64,000 bases of DNA from Mucilaginibacter daejeonensis (GCF_020783335.1 NZ_CP086068.1:2232001-2296000), one strand, 5' to 3'. Shown: positions 44,676-53,949, counted from the first letter of the stretch. Notes: generated by a model from the letters alone, not told the origin. Program-made: numbers and translations.

Positions 44676-45809
44676 ATGAGAATTTATCTTGACAACGCCG
44701 CGACCACTCCCTTAGATAAAGAAGTATTTGACGCCATGACCCCGTACCTGCTTGACCACTACGGCAACCCGTCGTCGCATCATGAGCAGGGTAGGCGCGC
44801 GCGTCATGCCATTGAGGAATGCCGAAACACCATTGCTGGTCTATTGAATGCATTGCCCGAAGAGATCATTTTTACCTCAGGAGGCACCGAGGCTGATAAT
44901 ACCGCTATACTTTCTGCCGTGCATGCGGCCGGTATCGGTCATGTGATCACCACCCGTTTTGAGCATCATGCGGTGTTGCATACCCTGCGCGACTTACAGA
45001 CCAAAGGCTTGATCAAAATAAGCTTTATTGATAATGATGCGCACGGGAACCTTGACCTGCAACACCTGGAACAACTATTGGCAAGTAACACCCGGAGTTT
45101 GGTATCAGTTATGCATGCCAATAACGAGATCGGCAACCTAAACGATATCGAATATATAGGCCAGCTATGCGAACGTTACGATGCTCTGTTCCATACAGAT
45201 ACCGTGCAAACGGTAGGGCACTACCGCCACGACCTGCAAAAACTTAAGGTCCATTTCCTGGCTGCTTCGGCTCACAAATTTCATGGGCCTAAAGGCGTAG
45301 GATTTCTATACTGCCGTAAAGGGACACCACTGATACAATTGATACATGGGGGAGGTCAGGAGAAGAAACTAAGAGCCGGCACCGAGAATATACATGGCAT
45401 AGTAGGGCTTACTACTGCCTTACAGATCGCCTATGCAGAGATAGATGAGCATCAGGCTTACATACAGCAGCTGAAAGATCACTTTATCAAAAGACTGCTT
45501 AATGAGGTACCCGAAGTCAGCTTTAATGGTAACTCTGCCCATGCTGATAAGAGCTTGTATACCGTATTAAATGTTGGACTGCCTGCATTGGAGTATAGTA
45601 GCCTGCTCCGATGTTTGGACGAGCAGGGCATCTCCGTATCAGGCGGTAGCGCTTGTTCTACCGGTTCTTCTTCACATGTGTTGCAGGCCATCAACACGTC
45701 GGCACATAAAGACAACGTGCGCTTCTCATTCAGTAAATTCAATACCATTGCCGAAATTGACAGTGTGATCACCATATTGTCGAACATTTATCAAACCTTA
45801 GCAGCATAA
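44676..45809 (+). CDS. Cysteine desulfurase (IscS/NifS-like class V aminotransferase)
   Basis: A PLP enzyme of 377 residues from the ATG at 44676 (MRIYLDNAATTPLD, the canonical opening of the family); the frame is open from 44634, where a 14-residue extension would be unusual. PLP Lys is in SAHKFHGPKGVGFLY, the substrate motif AGTEN is present, and the sulfur-carrying Cys is in GGSACSTGSSSH. It removes sulfur from cysteine for Fe-S clusters or thiolation, or for persulfide transfer. It is under the SAM-I riboswitch and 41 bases upstream of a peroxiredoxin gene, so its job may be tied to sulfur amino-acid status; no scaffold iscU gene is next to it. Confidence 0.88.
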   Translation: MRIYLDNAATTPLDKEVFDAMTPYLLDHYGNPSSHHEQGRRARHAIEECRNTIAGLLNALPEEIIFTSGGTEADNTAILSAVHAAGIGHVITTRFEHHAVLHTLRDLQTKGLIKISFIDNDAHGNLDLQHLEQLLASNTRSLVSVMHANNEIGNLNDIEYIGQLCERYDALFHTDTVQTVGHYRHDLQKLKVHFLAASAHKFHGPKGVGFLYCRKGTPLIQLIHGGGQEKKLRAGTENIHGIVGLTTALQIAYAEIDEHQAYIQQLKDHFIKRLLNEVPEVSFNGNSAHADKSLYTVLNVGLPALEYSSLLRCLDEQGISVSGGSACSTGSSSHVLQAINTSAHKDNVRFSFSKFNTIAEIDSVITILSNIYQTLAA

Positions 45810-45850
45810 CCAATATTAACCTATTACATCATTATTAAACAATAAAGACC

Positions 45851-46486
45851 ATGAGTTTAAGATTAGGCGATAAAGCCCCCAATTTTAAGGCACAGACCTC
45901 GCAAGGCGAGATAGATTTTTACGAATTTTTAGGCGACAGCTGGGGAGTATTGTTCTCGCACCCGGCCGATTATACACCGGTTTGTACCACGGAGCTTGGC
46001 CGCACAGCCGCTTTGAAAGATGAGTTCGAGAAACGTAACGTAAAAGTGGCTGCATTAAGCGTAGATTCGGTAGAATCGCATCATGGCTGGATCAGTGATA
46101 TCAACGAGACCCAAGATGTGGAAGTGAACTTTCCCATTATTGCCGATGAGAACCGTGAGATAGCCGAAGCGTATGATATGATACACCCTAACGCGTCACT
46201 GACCGCTACCGTGCGTTCATTATTCATTATCGCGCCCGACAAGACCATCAAACTGATCATTACCTACCCTGCATCTACTGGCCGTAATTTTCAGGAGATA
46301 CTGCGTGTGATCGATTCCCTGCAATTGACCGCCAACTATAGCGTGGCTACGCCAGCCGACTGGAAAGAAGGAGAGGACGTGGTGATCACTCCAGCCGTTA
46401 AGGACGAAGAGATCGAGAGCCGTTTCCCTAAAGGACATACTCGTGTTAAGCCTTACCTGCGTTTAACGCCGCAGCCGAACAAATAA
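45851..46486 (+). CDS. Peroxiredoxin, 1-Cys/Prx6 type
   Basis: A 211-residue peroxiredoxin. The peroxidatic Cys is in HPADYTPVCTTELG (Prx6-type TPVCTTE), preceded by SWGVLFSHPADYTPVC, with the C-terminal extension (GEDVVITPAVKDEEIESRFPKG) typical of the Prx6/1-Cys subfamily. No second catalytic Cys is visible, so recycling by an external thiol is expected. It reduces hydrogen and organic peroxides. It follows the cysteine desulfurase by 41 bases and ends before a very strong terminator, so the two form one operon under the SAM riboswitch. Confidence 0.93.
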   Translation: MSLRLGDKAPNFKAQTSQGEIDFYEFLGDSWGVLFSHPADYTPVCTTELGRTAALKDEFEKRNVKVAALSVDSVESHHGWISDINETQDVEVNFPIIADENREIAEAYDMIHPNASLTATVRSLFIIAPDKTIKLIITYPASTGRNFQEILRVIDSLQLTANYSVATPADWKEGEDVVITPAVKDEEIESRFPKGHTRVKPYLRLTPQPNK

Positions 46487-46503
46487 CACCATCGGTATTC
46501 ATA

Positions 46504-46538
46504 GCAAAAGGCCTCTTGTATGTCAAGAGGCCTTTTGC
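46504..46538 (+). terminator. Rho-independent terminator of the desulfurase/peroxiredoxin operon
   Basis: Perfect 15-bp stem (46504-46518 / 46524-46538) around a 5-base loop TATGT, with AAAAGG/CCTTTT ends and trailing TTTT. Confidence 0.9.
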
Positions 46539-46549
46539 AATTTTAGATC

Positions 46550-46882
46550 ATGGCGAAGAATTTTAATTTAAAAGCCGAAGACATCAAAGACCTTATTCCT
46601 CGCATGGGCGGATGCATGGCTACTGATAAGATCACCGTTGATGGCTTAAAGGTAAATTATATGTATCGCGAAACGCCGGACAACGAGATAGATAGTGGTT
46701 GGCGTTTCCTCTCCGGCACTGAGGATCAGGAATATCTCGATAACGCCGAGAACACGATGGTGTATGATGTCAATACGATAGCTAATTACGATCCGGCTAT
46801 CATTCCGTACCTCCATCTACCTTATCCGGTCGAACTGGAGCGAGCAGGTGCGGGCGACCACTTCGATATTGTCACGCAATGA
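46550..46882 (+). CDS. DUF2185 (Imm33-like) protein
   Basis: A 110-residue cytosolic protein. The pattern GGCMATDKITVDGLKVNYMYRE, SGWRFLSGTEDQEYLDN and YDVNTIANYDPAIIPYL is the DUF2185 domain, also called immunity protein Imm33. In polymorphic-toxin systems the family is an immunity candidate, but many copies are solitary; no toxin gene is adjacent here. It begins 12 bases after the terminator stem. Confidence 0.85.
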   Translation: MAKNFNLKAEDIKDLIPRMGGCMATDKITVDGLKVNYMYRETPDNEIDSGWRFLSGTEDQEYLDNAENTMVYDVNTIANYDPAIIPYLHLPYPVELERAGAGDHFDIVTQ

Positions 46883-46903
46883 ACCTGGAAGTCGAAAGCT
46901 ATA

Positions 46904-49900
46904 CTATTGATCAACTTTCAATTCGTCAACGAATATGTAGCTCTGGTTGCCTTTACTTTCATGCCATGCTGGTAATTGGCCATATTGCTTAGCAACAACT
47001 TTGATATAACGTGCGCGACCGTTGATAGAAGCTGTGAAGGTCTGTGTTTGCGAAGCAAGGCTCTCTATCCCAACTTTAGTGGCCACAGTAGCAACGGTTT
47101 TAAAATTCTTGCCATCGTCGGATAACTGATATTCCACCTGCTTAGGGAAAACTATCCAGGCACCGGTATCCTGAAGCGTACCCAGGCTGATGTGTTTGAT
47201 CGGCTTTACCTGCCCCATGTCTACAACCACTTCAAGATCTTTACCCTGAAAGCCCTGCCAATAGTTGCCCATACGCCAGTTTGCGGTGCCTTCTGCGCCA
47301 TCCACCAAAGCATCGTCACCCGATGCGGCATAATTAGGCAGGTATTTGCTCAGTTGCGTGATCTTTAAGTTGGAATTGAAGAGGGTAAAAGTTCCTGAGT
47401 TCACAAAGCTGGTCTTGCCCTCTTTGATCGCTATCGCTCTAACAGTGGTCGTACCGGTAAAGGTCAACGGTCTTAGATAAACATTAGATGATGCGTTGGG
47501 TATGCTGCCATCCAATGTGTAATAGATCTTTGCTTGCGGATCTGCACAGTTCATGGCTACATTGATCTGCTGTTTGAAGGTCCGACCAGTAGTAATAAAC
47601 GCCGGGTTGGGTACGATCAATTGTTCACTGATCTTTGATGTTGGCCGTTCCAGGTCCTGCACGAACAGCTGATTAGGCAAACGCCCGGTGAACACATCAA
47701 ATTCGCCGCCATCTGCAATGTCCTTGTAGTCGATAAATAGCTTATTATAAGGCTTTTTAGCCAGGTTCATACCCTGCAGGTAAGTGTTATTCAAGCCAAC
47801 GGAAGCTCCCGAATTGGTAACGACGAACTTCTTGCCGTTCTCGAGCGTTACAGTCGCTTTATCAAATTGCGGCAAGCCGATCATAAATTGTTGCTGACCC
47901 GGCGCTATATTGTAAAGGCCCAAAGCACTCATAACATACCATGCAGACATCTGCCCACAATCTTCATTTCCGGCCAATCCATCCGGTTTAGCACTGTATT
48001 GAGTTCTAAATATTTCGTTCAAACGCATCTGCGTTTTCTCGGGGTTGGCGGTAAAGTTGTACAGATAGGCCATGTGATGACTTGGCTCATTGCCATGCGC
48101 GTATTGACCGATCAGTCCGGTAATGTCGGCTTGTTCACGGCCACTCAGCTTATCGGTAGTGGTGAACAATTCATCCAACTTAGCCTCGAACTTTTCGCGG
48201 CCACCTAAGCTGTTCATCAGTCCTTCTACATCCTGCGGAACAAAGAAGCTATAGTGCCAGGCATTTCCTTCTGTGTAATTATTGTTGACCTCAGTAGGAT
48301 AGAACGGCGTATACCAACTACCGTTTACCCGCGCCTGCATGAACCCATTTTGCTCATTGAAAACGTTCTTCCAATACTGCGCCCGCTTACTATAAGTATC
48401 ATGGTCCTCATTGCGGCCCATCATTTTGGCCATTTGAGCAATGCAGTAATCATCATAGGCATATTCCAGGGTTTTTGATACTGACTCTGATTCGGTATCG
48501 CCGAGCACCAAGCCGTTCGTGCGATAGGCGGTAAGTCCAAATTGATCACGGTTGACTGAGGCTTTCATAGCTTCCAGCACTTTACCGGCATCAAAATCGC
48601 GTATGCCTTTGCTGTATGCATCAGCGATCACTGGTATGGCATGATTCCCGATCATGCACCAGGTCTCGTTAGAGGCCAATGGCCATACCGGAAGTGTGCT
48701 AGCCTGCTCATACATTGCTAGAAACGTTTTGATAAAGTCTAGCGTCCGCTTTTTGTCGATGAGTGTCAACAGCGGGTGTTCGGCCCTAAAGGTATCCCAA
48801 AGCGAGAACACCGTGTAGTAGTTGAATCCTTGAGCATTATGTACCTTGCCGTCAAGTCCACGGTATTGGCCGTCAATATCGCTGTATACGTTTGGAGCCA
48901 TCATGCAGTGGTACAGCGAAGTATAAAAAATGGTCTGCTTGTTCTTTGCATGGTCAACTGCGGGAGCGGCCCTAGGTCGGGACCGTTGTGCGTATGGGTA
49001 ACCACCATTGTTGGTGTTGACCGGCTGTTGGTTCGACTGTGGTCCGCCGCCTTCCACTATGATCTTATTCAGTTCAGTGTTCCAGGCTGCTTTAGCTTGC
49101 TTAACGGTCTGTTTGAAATCAAAGTCATTCAGATCAGCATCCAAATTTTTTAAAGCTCCATCAGCACTTACTGATGATATGCCTACCTTAACCAACACTT
49201 CATTAGGGTCATTGAATTGCACGTACATCTTGATATTCTTTCCCTCAAGCTTTTGCTTTCCAGGCTGGGCTATTTCGTCAGAGGCTATGCTATAGGTGCT
49301 GAAAGGTTTAGAGAATTTGGCGTAAAAATATACGTACTGGTCCTTTGCCCACGAGGAGGACCGTCGCATTCCGCGTATCTCATGGTCATTGACCACCTCT
49401 ATCCACGAGTCCAGCACCTTGTCTCGATGTTTCAGGTCGATCACAATATTCGCCTTATCCGTATAGGGGAACGTATATCGGTGTAGTCCAGCACGCAAGG
49501 TTGCTGTCAGTTCTGCCTTAATATGGTATTTGTCCAGGTAGGTCTTGTAATAGCCGGGCGATGCCTCTTCATTAGCCTTTTTGAATCCTGAGCGGTATTC
49601 CGAATTATTCAAACGTGGAACACCGGTGGTCGGCATAAAAAGTATATCACAGTAGTCTGGAACACCTGTGCCGCTCAGGTGGGTATGTGAAAAGCCGTAC
49701 ACCGTAGTATCGCTATAATGATAACCCGAGCAGCCGTCCCAACCTTCCAAGCGGGTATCAGGGCTTAACTGTACCATTCCAAATGGCAAGGTAGCGCCAG
49801 GAAAGGTATGTCCATGGCCACCCGTACCGATAAATGGATCCACCAACGGCGTGAGATTTTTCTTCTTTTGCGCGTTAGCGCTAATAAAAGAAGCTGATAA

Positions 49901-49951
49901 TAAAATAGATAAAGAGAAAGAACTGACCTTTTTGAACAGGTGGATAGACAT
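46904..49951 (-). CDS. GH92 alpha-mannosidase with C-terminal lectin-like domains
   Basis: A 1015-residue exported exo-alpha-mannosidase. The signal peptide (SSFSLSILLSASFISANAQ) is followed by the GH92 N-terminal beta domain (LTPLVDPFIGTGGHGHTFPGATLPFGMVQLSPDT, CSGYHYSDTTVYGFSHTHLSGTG) and the catalytic alpha/alpha domain (EGNAWHYSFFVPQDV, AGNEDCGQMSAWYVMSALGLY). The C-terminus has a chitobiase-like domain (YYTLDGSIPNASSNVY) and an F5/8-type C discoidin fold (LSDDGKNFKTV). GH92 enzymes cleave alpha-1,2-, 1,3- or 1,4-mannosidic bonds. It lies apart from the mannan locus but supplies the side-chain mannosidase that locus lacks. Confidence 0.95.
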   Translation of the reverse strand: MSIHLFKKVSSFSLSILLSASFISANAQKKKNLTPLVDPFIGTGGHGHTFPGATLPFGMVQLSPDTRLEGWDGCSGYHYSDTTVYGFSHTHLSGTGVPDYCDILFMPTTGVPRLNNSEYRSGFKKANEEASPGYYKTYLDKYHIKAELTATLRAGLHRYTFPYTDKANIVIDLKHRDKVLDSWIEVVNDHEIRGMRRSSSWAKDQYVYFYAKFSKPFSTYSIASDEIAQPGKQKLEGKNIKMYVQFNDPNEVLVKVGISSVSADGALKNLDADLNDFDFKQTVKQAKAAWNTELNKIIVEGGGPQSNQQPVNTNNGGYPYAQRSRPRAAPAVDHAKNKQTIFYTSLYHCMMAPNVYSDIDGQYRGLDGKVHNAQGFNYYTVFSLWDTFRAEHPLLTLIDKKRTLDFIKTFLAMYEQASTLPVWPLASNETWCMIGNHAIPVIADAYSKGIRDFDAGKVLEAMKASVNRDQFGLTAYRTNGLVLGDTESESVSKTLEYAYDDYCIAQMAKMMGRNEDHDTYSKRAQYWKNVFNEQNGFMQARVNGSWYTPFYPTEVNNNYTEGNAWHYSFFVPQDVEGLMNSLGGREKFEAKLDELFTTTDKLSGREQADITGLIGQYAHGNEPSHHMAYLYNFTANPEKTQMRLNEIFRTQYSAKPDGLAGNEDCGQMSAWYVMSALGLYNIAPGQQQFMIGLPQFDKATVTLENGKKFVVTNSGASVGLNNTYLQGMNLAKKPYNKLFIDYKDIADGGEFDVFTGRLPNQLFVQDLERPTSKISEQLIVPNPAFITTGRTFKQQINVAMNCADPQAKIYYTLDGSIPNASSNVYLRPLTFTGTTTVRAIAIKEGKTSFVNSGTFTLFNSNLKITQLSKYLPNYAASGDDALVDGAEGTANWRMGNYWQGFQGKDLEVVVDMGQVKPIKHISLGTLQDTGAWIVFPKQVEYQLSDDGKNFKTVATVATKVGIESLASQTQTFTASINGRARYIKVVAKQYGQLPAWHESKGNQSYIFVDELKVDQ

Positions 49952-50030
49952 ACCGGCGTTATACTTGGTTACAACGCCAAAATAGTCAGTTTAAAATTAC
50001 TTTACAATAGACGGTACGCTATACAACGCG

Positions 50031-50822
50031 TCAGTTTTCAAGACGAAAATGGTCAGCATCTTTCAAAAAAGGCATATAGCGGCGGGTCTTTTCTAATTCT
50101 TCAGGACTGATACTGAAGGTGTAGATATCCTCTTCATTAGGTTTGTAATAAATGACCTTACCGTTTGGGTCAATACACATAGAGTCGCCAGAGTGGTGTA
50201 CCTCATTACCATCATAACCAAAACGATTCACAGCGATCACGAACGATTGATTCTCGATAGCACGAGCCGGGATCAGCGTTCGCCAGTGCAGCGAGCGCTT
50301 TTCCGGCCAATTGGCCACCAATAGTAGAATATCATAAGGGTCATTGATATCGTTACGTAGCCACACCGGAAAACGAAGGTCATAACAGATGCCCAATAAG
50401 ATCTTCCAACCGTTCAATTCCACCACAAGCTTTTCGGTGCCCGCGGTGTAGGTCTTATCCTCATTTCCCATCGCGAATAGGTGTCGCTTATCGTAATATT
50501 GAGAAGTTCCGTCAGGACGCATCCAGATCATGCGGTTATAGAACTTGTCGTTCTCCTTGATAATGAGGCTTCCTGTTACCACGCACTCATGCTTGCGGGC
50601 TATCGTTTGCATCCATTGCATGGTCTTACCGTTCATGGGTTCAGCAAGCTTCTCAGCATCCATACTAAAGCCAGTATTGAACATCTCAGGCAACACGATA
50701 AGGTCGGTATTCGGTATAGATGACAGGCGTAAACCTATGTTTTGCAGGTTCTTATCAATGTTCTCCCAAAACAGGTAGCCTTGATAAGTAGTGATCTTTA
50801 AATTTTCCATAGGCATCGGCAT
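50031..50822 (-). CDS. Omega-amidase (nitrilase superfamily, YafV-like)
   Basis: A 263-residue carbon-nitrogen hydrolase. The catalytic triad is visible: Glu in LPEMFNTGFSM, Lys in YDKRHLF and Cys in LLGICYDLRFP. Two starts are possible: 50822 (MPMPMEN) or the more typical 50810 (MENLKITTYQ). Omega-amidases hydrolyse alpha-ketoglutaramate or alpha-ketosuccinamate made by glutamine transamination. It lies 43 bases downstream of the methionine aminotransferase on the same strand, a pairing known from glutamine transaminase K/omega-amidase couples in methionine salvage. Confidence 0.92.
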   Translation of the reverse strand: MPMPMENLKITTYQGYLFWENIDKNLQNIGLRLSSIPNTDLIVLPEMFNTGFSMDAEKLAEPMNGKTMQWMQTIARKHECVVTGSLIIKENDKFYNRMIWMRPDGTSQYYDKRHLFAMGNEDKTYTAGTEKLVVELNGWKILLGICYDLRFPVWLRNDINDPYDILLLVANWPEKRSLHWRTLIPARAIENQSFVIAVNRFGYDGNEVHHSGDSMCIDPNGKVIYYKPNEEDIYTFSISPEELEKTRRYMPFLKDADHFRLEN

Positions 50823-50865
50823 ATGAACGAGTTAAACGAAACAGGAAGTGCAAGTAACCAAAAAA

Positions 50866-52008
50866 TTATAATTTCATCAACCTCTCGATCGCTTTCTCAA
50901 GCGTTTCCTGCTTTTTGGCAAAACAGAAACGTAGGATATGATGGTCGGTCGCTTTATTGTAAAAGGCGGAGACCGGTATAGAAGCCACGCCATGCTCGCG
51001 GGTTATCTGGATAGCCAGGTCAGTGTCCTTCATATCACTGAATTTCCGATAAGAGACCGACTGAAAATAAGAACCGCTGCATGGAAGCAGCTCGAACTTG
51101 GTATTAGCCAGACCAGATCTGAAAAGATCTCGCTTTTGTTGGAAAAATTTCGATAAAGTCAGATAATGTTCCTCATTTTTTAGATAATTAGCGATGCCCA
51201 CCTGCACAGGGGTATTCACACTAAAAACGAGGTACTGATGTATCTTCCGGAACTCCTGCATCAACGCAGCCGGAGCCAGACAGTAGCCCACCTTCCAACC
51301 GGTGGTATGAAATAACTTACCAAAGGAGGCCGCGATAAAGCTGCGCTGCTGCAACTCCGGATATCGGGCCATGCTGTGGTGCACCTCGCCATCATATATC
51401 AGGTGTTCATAGACCTCATCGCTCAGGATCAGTATATCACGGTTCCTTACAATGGTGCTTAGCTCTTCTATATCCTCCTGATGTAAGATGGTAGCCGTAG
51501 GATTGTGGGGCGAGTTCAGAATGATCATCCGTGTTCGGTTGGTGATCAGCCGTTTCACCATTTCCCAATTGATGCGGTAGGTGGGTGGTTCCAGTTCCAA
51601 TGACTTAACAGTACCGCCCATTAGCTTGATAGCCGGTGCATAACAGTCATAAGCGGGTTCAAAAACGATCACCTCATCATTTGGATGTATAGCCGCACAA
51701 ATGGCCGTGAAGATGGCTTGAGTACCGCCGGCCGTGATAGTGATCTCGGTGTCAGGGTCGTAGGTAGCGCCATATAGATCTTGCACTTTTTGAGCCAGTT
51801 GTTCTCTTAGCGGCATCCAGCCCGCCATGGGGGCGTATTGGTTTTGACCGGCTTTCATGGCCTGGTTCACCAATTCTACTAATTCGGGGTCGCAATCATA
51901 ATCGGGGAAGCCTTGCGACAGATTTATAGCACCGACCTCGTTGGCCAATGCCGACATCGTTGTGAAGATCGTTGTTCCTGTTTGAGGCAGTTTAGAGGCA
52001 GACATCAT
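50866..52008 (-). CDS. Methionine/aromatic aminotransferase (YbdL-like, glutamine-transaminase-K group)
   Basis: A 380-residue fold-type I PLP aminotransferase. The family segments INLSQGFPDYDCDPELV, LNSPHNPTATILHQED, LSDEVYEHLIYDGEVH and the PLP-Lys block SFGKLFHTTGWKVGYCLAP are intact. YbdL-type enzymes prefer methionine, histidine and phenylalanine with keto-acid partners. The convergent evidence is its omega-amidase neighbour, suggesting 2-keto-4-methylthiobutyrate transamination using glutamine. It is divergent from the ABC transporter operon. Confidence 0.92.
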   Translation of the reverse strand: MMSASKLPQTGTTIFTTMSALANEVGAINLSQGFPDYDCDPELVELVNQAMKAGQNQYAPMAGWMPLREQLAQKVQDLYGATYDPDTEITITAGGTQAIFTAICAAIHPNDEVIVFEPAYDCYAPAIKLMGGTVKSLELEPPTYRINWEMVKRLITNRTRMIILNSPHNPTATILHQEDIEELSTIVRNRDILILSDEVYEHLIYDGEVHHSMARYPELQQRSFIAASFGKLFHTTGWKVGYCLAPAALMQEFRKIHQYLVFSVNTPVQVGIANYLKNEEHYLTLSKFFQQKRDLFRSGLANTKFELLPCSGSYFQSVSYRKFSDMKDTDLAIQITREHGVASIPVSAFYNKATDHHILRFCFAKKQETLEKAIERLMKL

Positions 52009-52098
52009 TAAGGGCTAAAATAGTTAATTAGAAGTAAAAAGCGGTTTTTTTCTAACAACATTCAAATACCGTGTGTCACAAATGTTTACTTTAGTAGG

Positions 52099-53070
52099 AT
52101 GAAGCGTTATCAATATCTACCTTTCATTTTGCTCCTATTCGCCGTTATCAGTTGTCATCAAAAACCTAAGAACGGCGCGCCGGTGGTAGGCTTTGTTGAT
52201 GCCTTTGAGGATGCGACCATTGCCCAGGCCAAGACCGGTTTTGAGGATGCGTTGGCCAAAAATGGGTATAGCCAACAAAAGGGAAATATCGAGATCGAAT
52301 ATCAGAACGCACAAGGGAGCATTCCTACACTGACGCAGATCGTCAATAAGTTCGTTTCCGAGCCGGTCGATCTTCTGGCTACCAGCACTACGCTGGCCTC
52401 GGTGACGGCTTCCCAAAAGACCAAGACCATTCCCATTTTCATGATGGTATCGCCCACGCCAGAGCGTGCCCACTTGGTCGATGCGAACGGTAAGGCTCCG
52501 GCCAATTTGTTCGGTACCGTGGAAGACCTGAACTATATAGATACCTCATTTTTGCTGATCCCCAAGCTGCTTCCTAAAAAGAACGAGCAGTTGGTAGTGG
52601 GTATGATCTACAACCAATCGGAGCCACAATCGGCTGATGCCATGCAGCGCATCAAGGAACTTGCTGGTAAGCTGAACATATCTTTGATCGCGTTACCGCT
52701 CAATTCATCAGCTGATGCGCAATTGGTCACTCGCTCGCTATTGGGCAAGAACATCGATGCGTTCTTTGCCAATCCTGATAATACCGTATTCTCCGCCTTC
52801 GAGACCATTTTGAAGGCTTGCGAAGAGAGACACGTTCCCATCTTCACTAGCGAGGCTGGTCTGGTACAGCGCGGGGCGGTGGCAGCCTTCGGTGCCGACA
52901 TTTATCAGTGGGGTTACCAATCGGGCCTCCAGGCAGCTCAGTATCTAAGAACGCACAAAGTGTTTGGACTCAAGCCAGAGATGGTCAAGGTGCGCAAGCG
53001 TGTTTATAACGCGGCAGTTGCCAAAAAGTACAACATCAACGTTCCTGCAGGTTTCGAGGCCGTCAAATAA
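52099..53070 (+). CDS. ABC transporter substrate-binding lipoprotein (TrpX-like, ABC_sub_bind)
   Basis: A 323-residue periplasmic-binding-protein-like lipoprotein. The lipobox is LFAVISC (Cys about 19), then HQKPKNGAPVVGFVDAFEDATIAQAKTGFEDAL, the ABC_sub_bind opening. Further blocks are LATSTTLASVTASQKTKTIPIFMMVSPTPE and AFGADIYQWGYQSGLQAAQYL. Members bind tryptophan, tyrosine or other small ligands; the ligand here is unknown. The permease begins 3 bases after its stop, and the ATPase follows, completing an importer operon. Confidence 0.92.
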   Translation: MKRYQYLPFILLLFAVISCHQKPKNGAPVVGFVDAFEDATIAQAKTGFEDALAKNGYSQQKGNIEIEYQNAQGSIPTLTQIVNKFVSEPVDLLATSTTLASVTASQKTKTIPIFMMVSPTPERAHLVDANGKAPANLFGTVEDLNYIDTSFLLIPKLLPKKNEQLVVGMIYNQSEPQSADAMQRIKELAGKLNISLIALPLNSSADAQLVTRSLLGKNIDAFFANPDNTVFSAFETILKACEERHVPIFTSEAGLVQRGAVAAFGADIYQWGYQSGLQAAQYLRTHKVFGLKPEMVKVRKRVYNAAVAKKYNINVPAGFEAVK

Positions 53071-53073
53071 GAT

Positions 53074-53949
53074 ATGGATCTGTATCTCGCAGCGTTATTA
53101 CAGGGTTTGTGCTTTTCAGGGATGGCGGTAGGCATTTACCTTTCCATGAAGATATTTAACATCCCCGATATAACTACCGATGGCAGCTATGCCTTGGGAG
53201 GGGTGATCACCGGTGTTTTGCTGATCCATGCGTTCCCATTGTATGTCACCGCCCTGATCGTGTTAATCGCCGGGGCCATAGCTGGGGCGTTTACGGCGTT
53301 CATCCATACCAAGATCAGGATCAACGCATTGTTGGCGGGTATCCTGGTGATGACGGCGCTTTATTCGGTCAACCTCACCATTGCCGGCCGGTCTAACCTT
53401 CCGCTGATCGGTACTTCTTCTGTTTTCGACTTGATACGTTTGACCAATGAGCCGACCATCAACTCATTGATCGTCATTGTCATCATTAGTGCGGTGGTCA
53501 TTATCACGGTCGGCCGATCATTAAAGACCGACTTTGGCCTGGCCATGCGTGCTACTGGTAACAGCGAGACCATGATCCGTGCCCTGGGTGTGAATACCGA
53601 CCGGATGAAGATCATTGGTTTGGCTATTGCCAATGCACTAACGGCTTTGAGTGGCTTCCTGATCACGCAGCAGCAGGGGTTTGCTGATGTGAATATGGGT
53701 ATCGGTATCGTGATCATCGGCTTAGGTTCGGTGATCATTGGCGAAACGCTTATCAACTGGTTACGGGTCACCTCCATTATGCTTAGCCTGGTGCTGATAT
53801 TGGCAGGCGCTATCATTTTCCAGATCGTATTGGCCGTTACGCTCGACCTCGGTGTAAACCCTAACCTGCTCAAAGCTGTTACCGCTATATTAGTATTATT
53901 GATCGTGGGCATACCACGCTTAGCATTTGACCGCCATGATCAGGTTTGA
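53074..53949 (+). CDS. ABC transporter permease (COG4120-type)
   Basis: A 291-residue inner-membrane permease with about eight to nine hydrophobic helices (AALLQGLCFSGMAVGIYLSMKIF, VLLIHAFPLYVTALIVLIAGAIAGAFTAF, IVIVIISAVVIITVG). The cytosolic coupling segment is in DFGLAMRATGNSETMIRALGVNTDRMK, typical of this branched-chain-permease-like family. It is the membrane subunit for the binding lipoprotein upstream; its end overlaps the ATPase gene start (53936) by 14 bases. Confidence 0.93.
   Translation: MDLYLAALLQGLCFSGMAVGIYLSMKIFNIPDITTDGSYALGGVITGVLLIHAFPLYVTALIVLIAGAIAGAFTAFIHTKIRINALLAGILVMTALYSVNLTIAGRSNLPLIGTSSVFDLIRLTNEPTINSLIVIVIISAVVIITVGRSLKTDFGLAMRATGNSETMIRALGVNTDRMKIIGLAIANALTALSGFLITQQQGFADVNMGIGIVIIGLGSVIIGETLINWLRVTSIMLSLVLILAGAIIFQIVLAVTLDLGVNPNLLKAVTAILVLLIVGIPRLAFDRHDQV

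Noticed and set aside
46904-49951. Long plus-strand frames inside the GH92 gene
   Set aside because: They are antisense shadows of the GH92 coding sequence, with no protein-like features.
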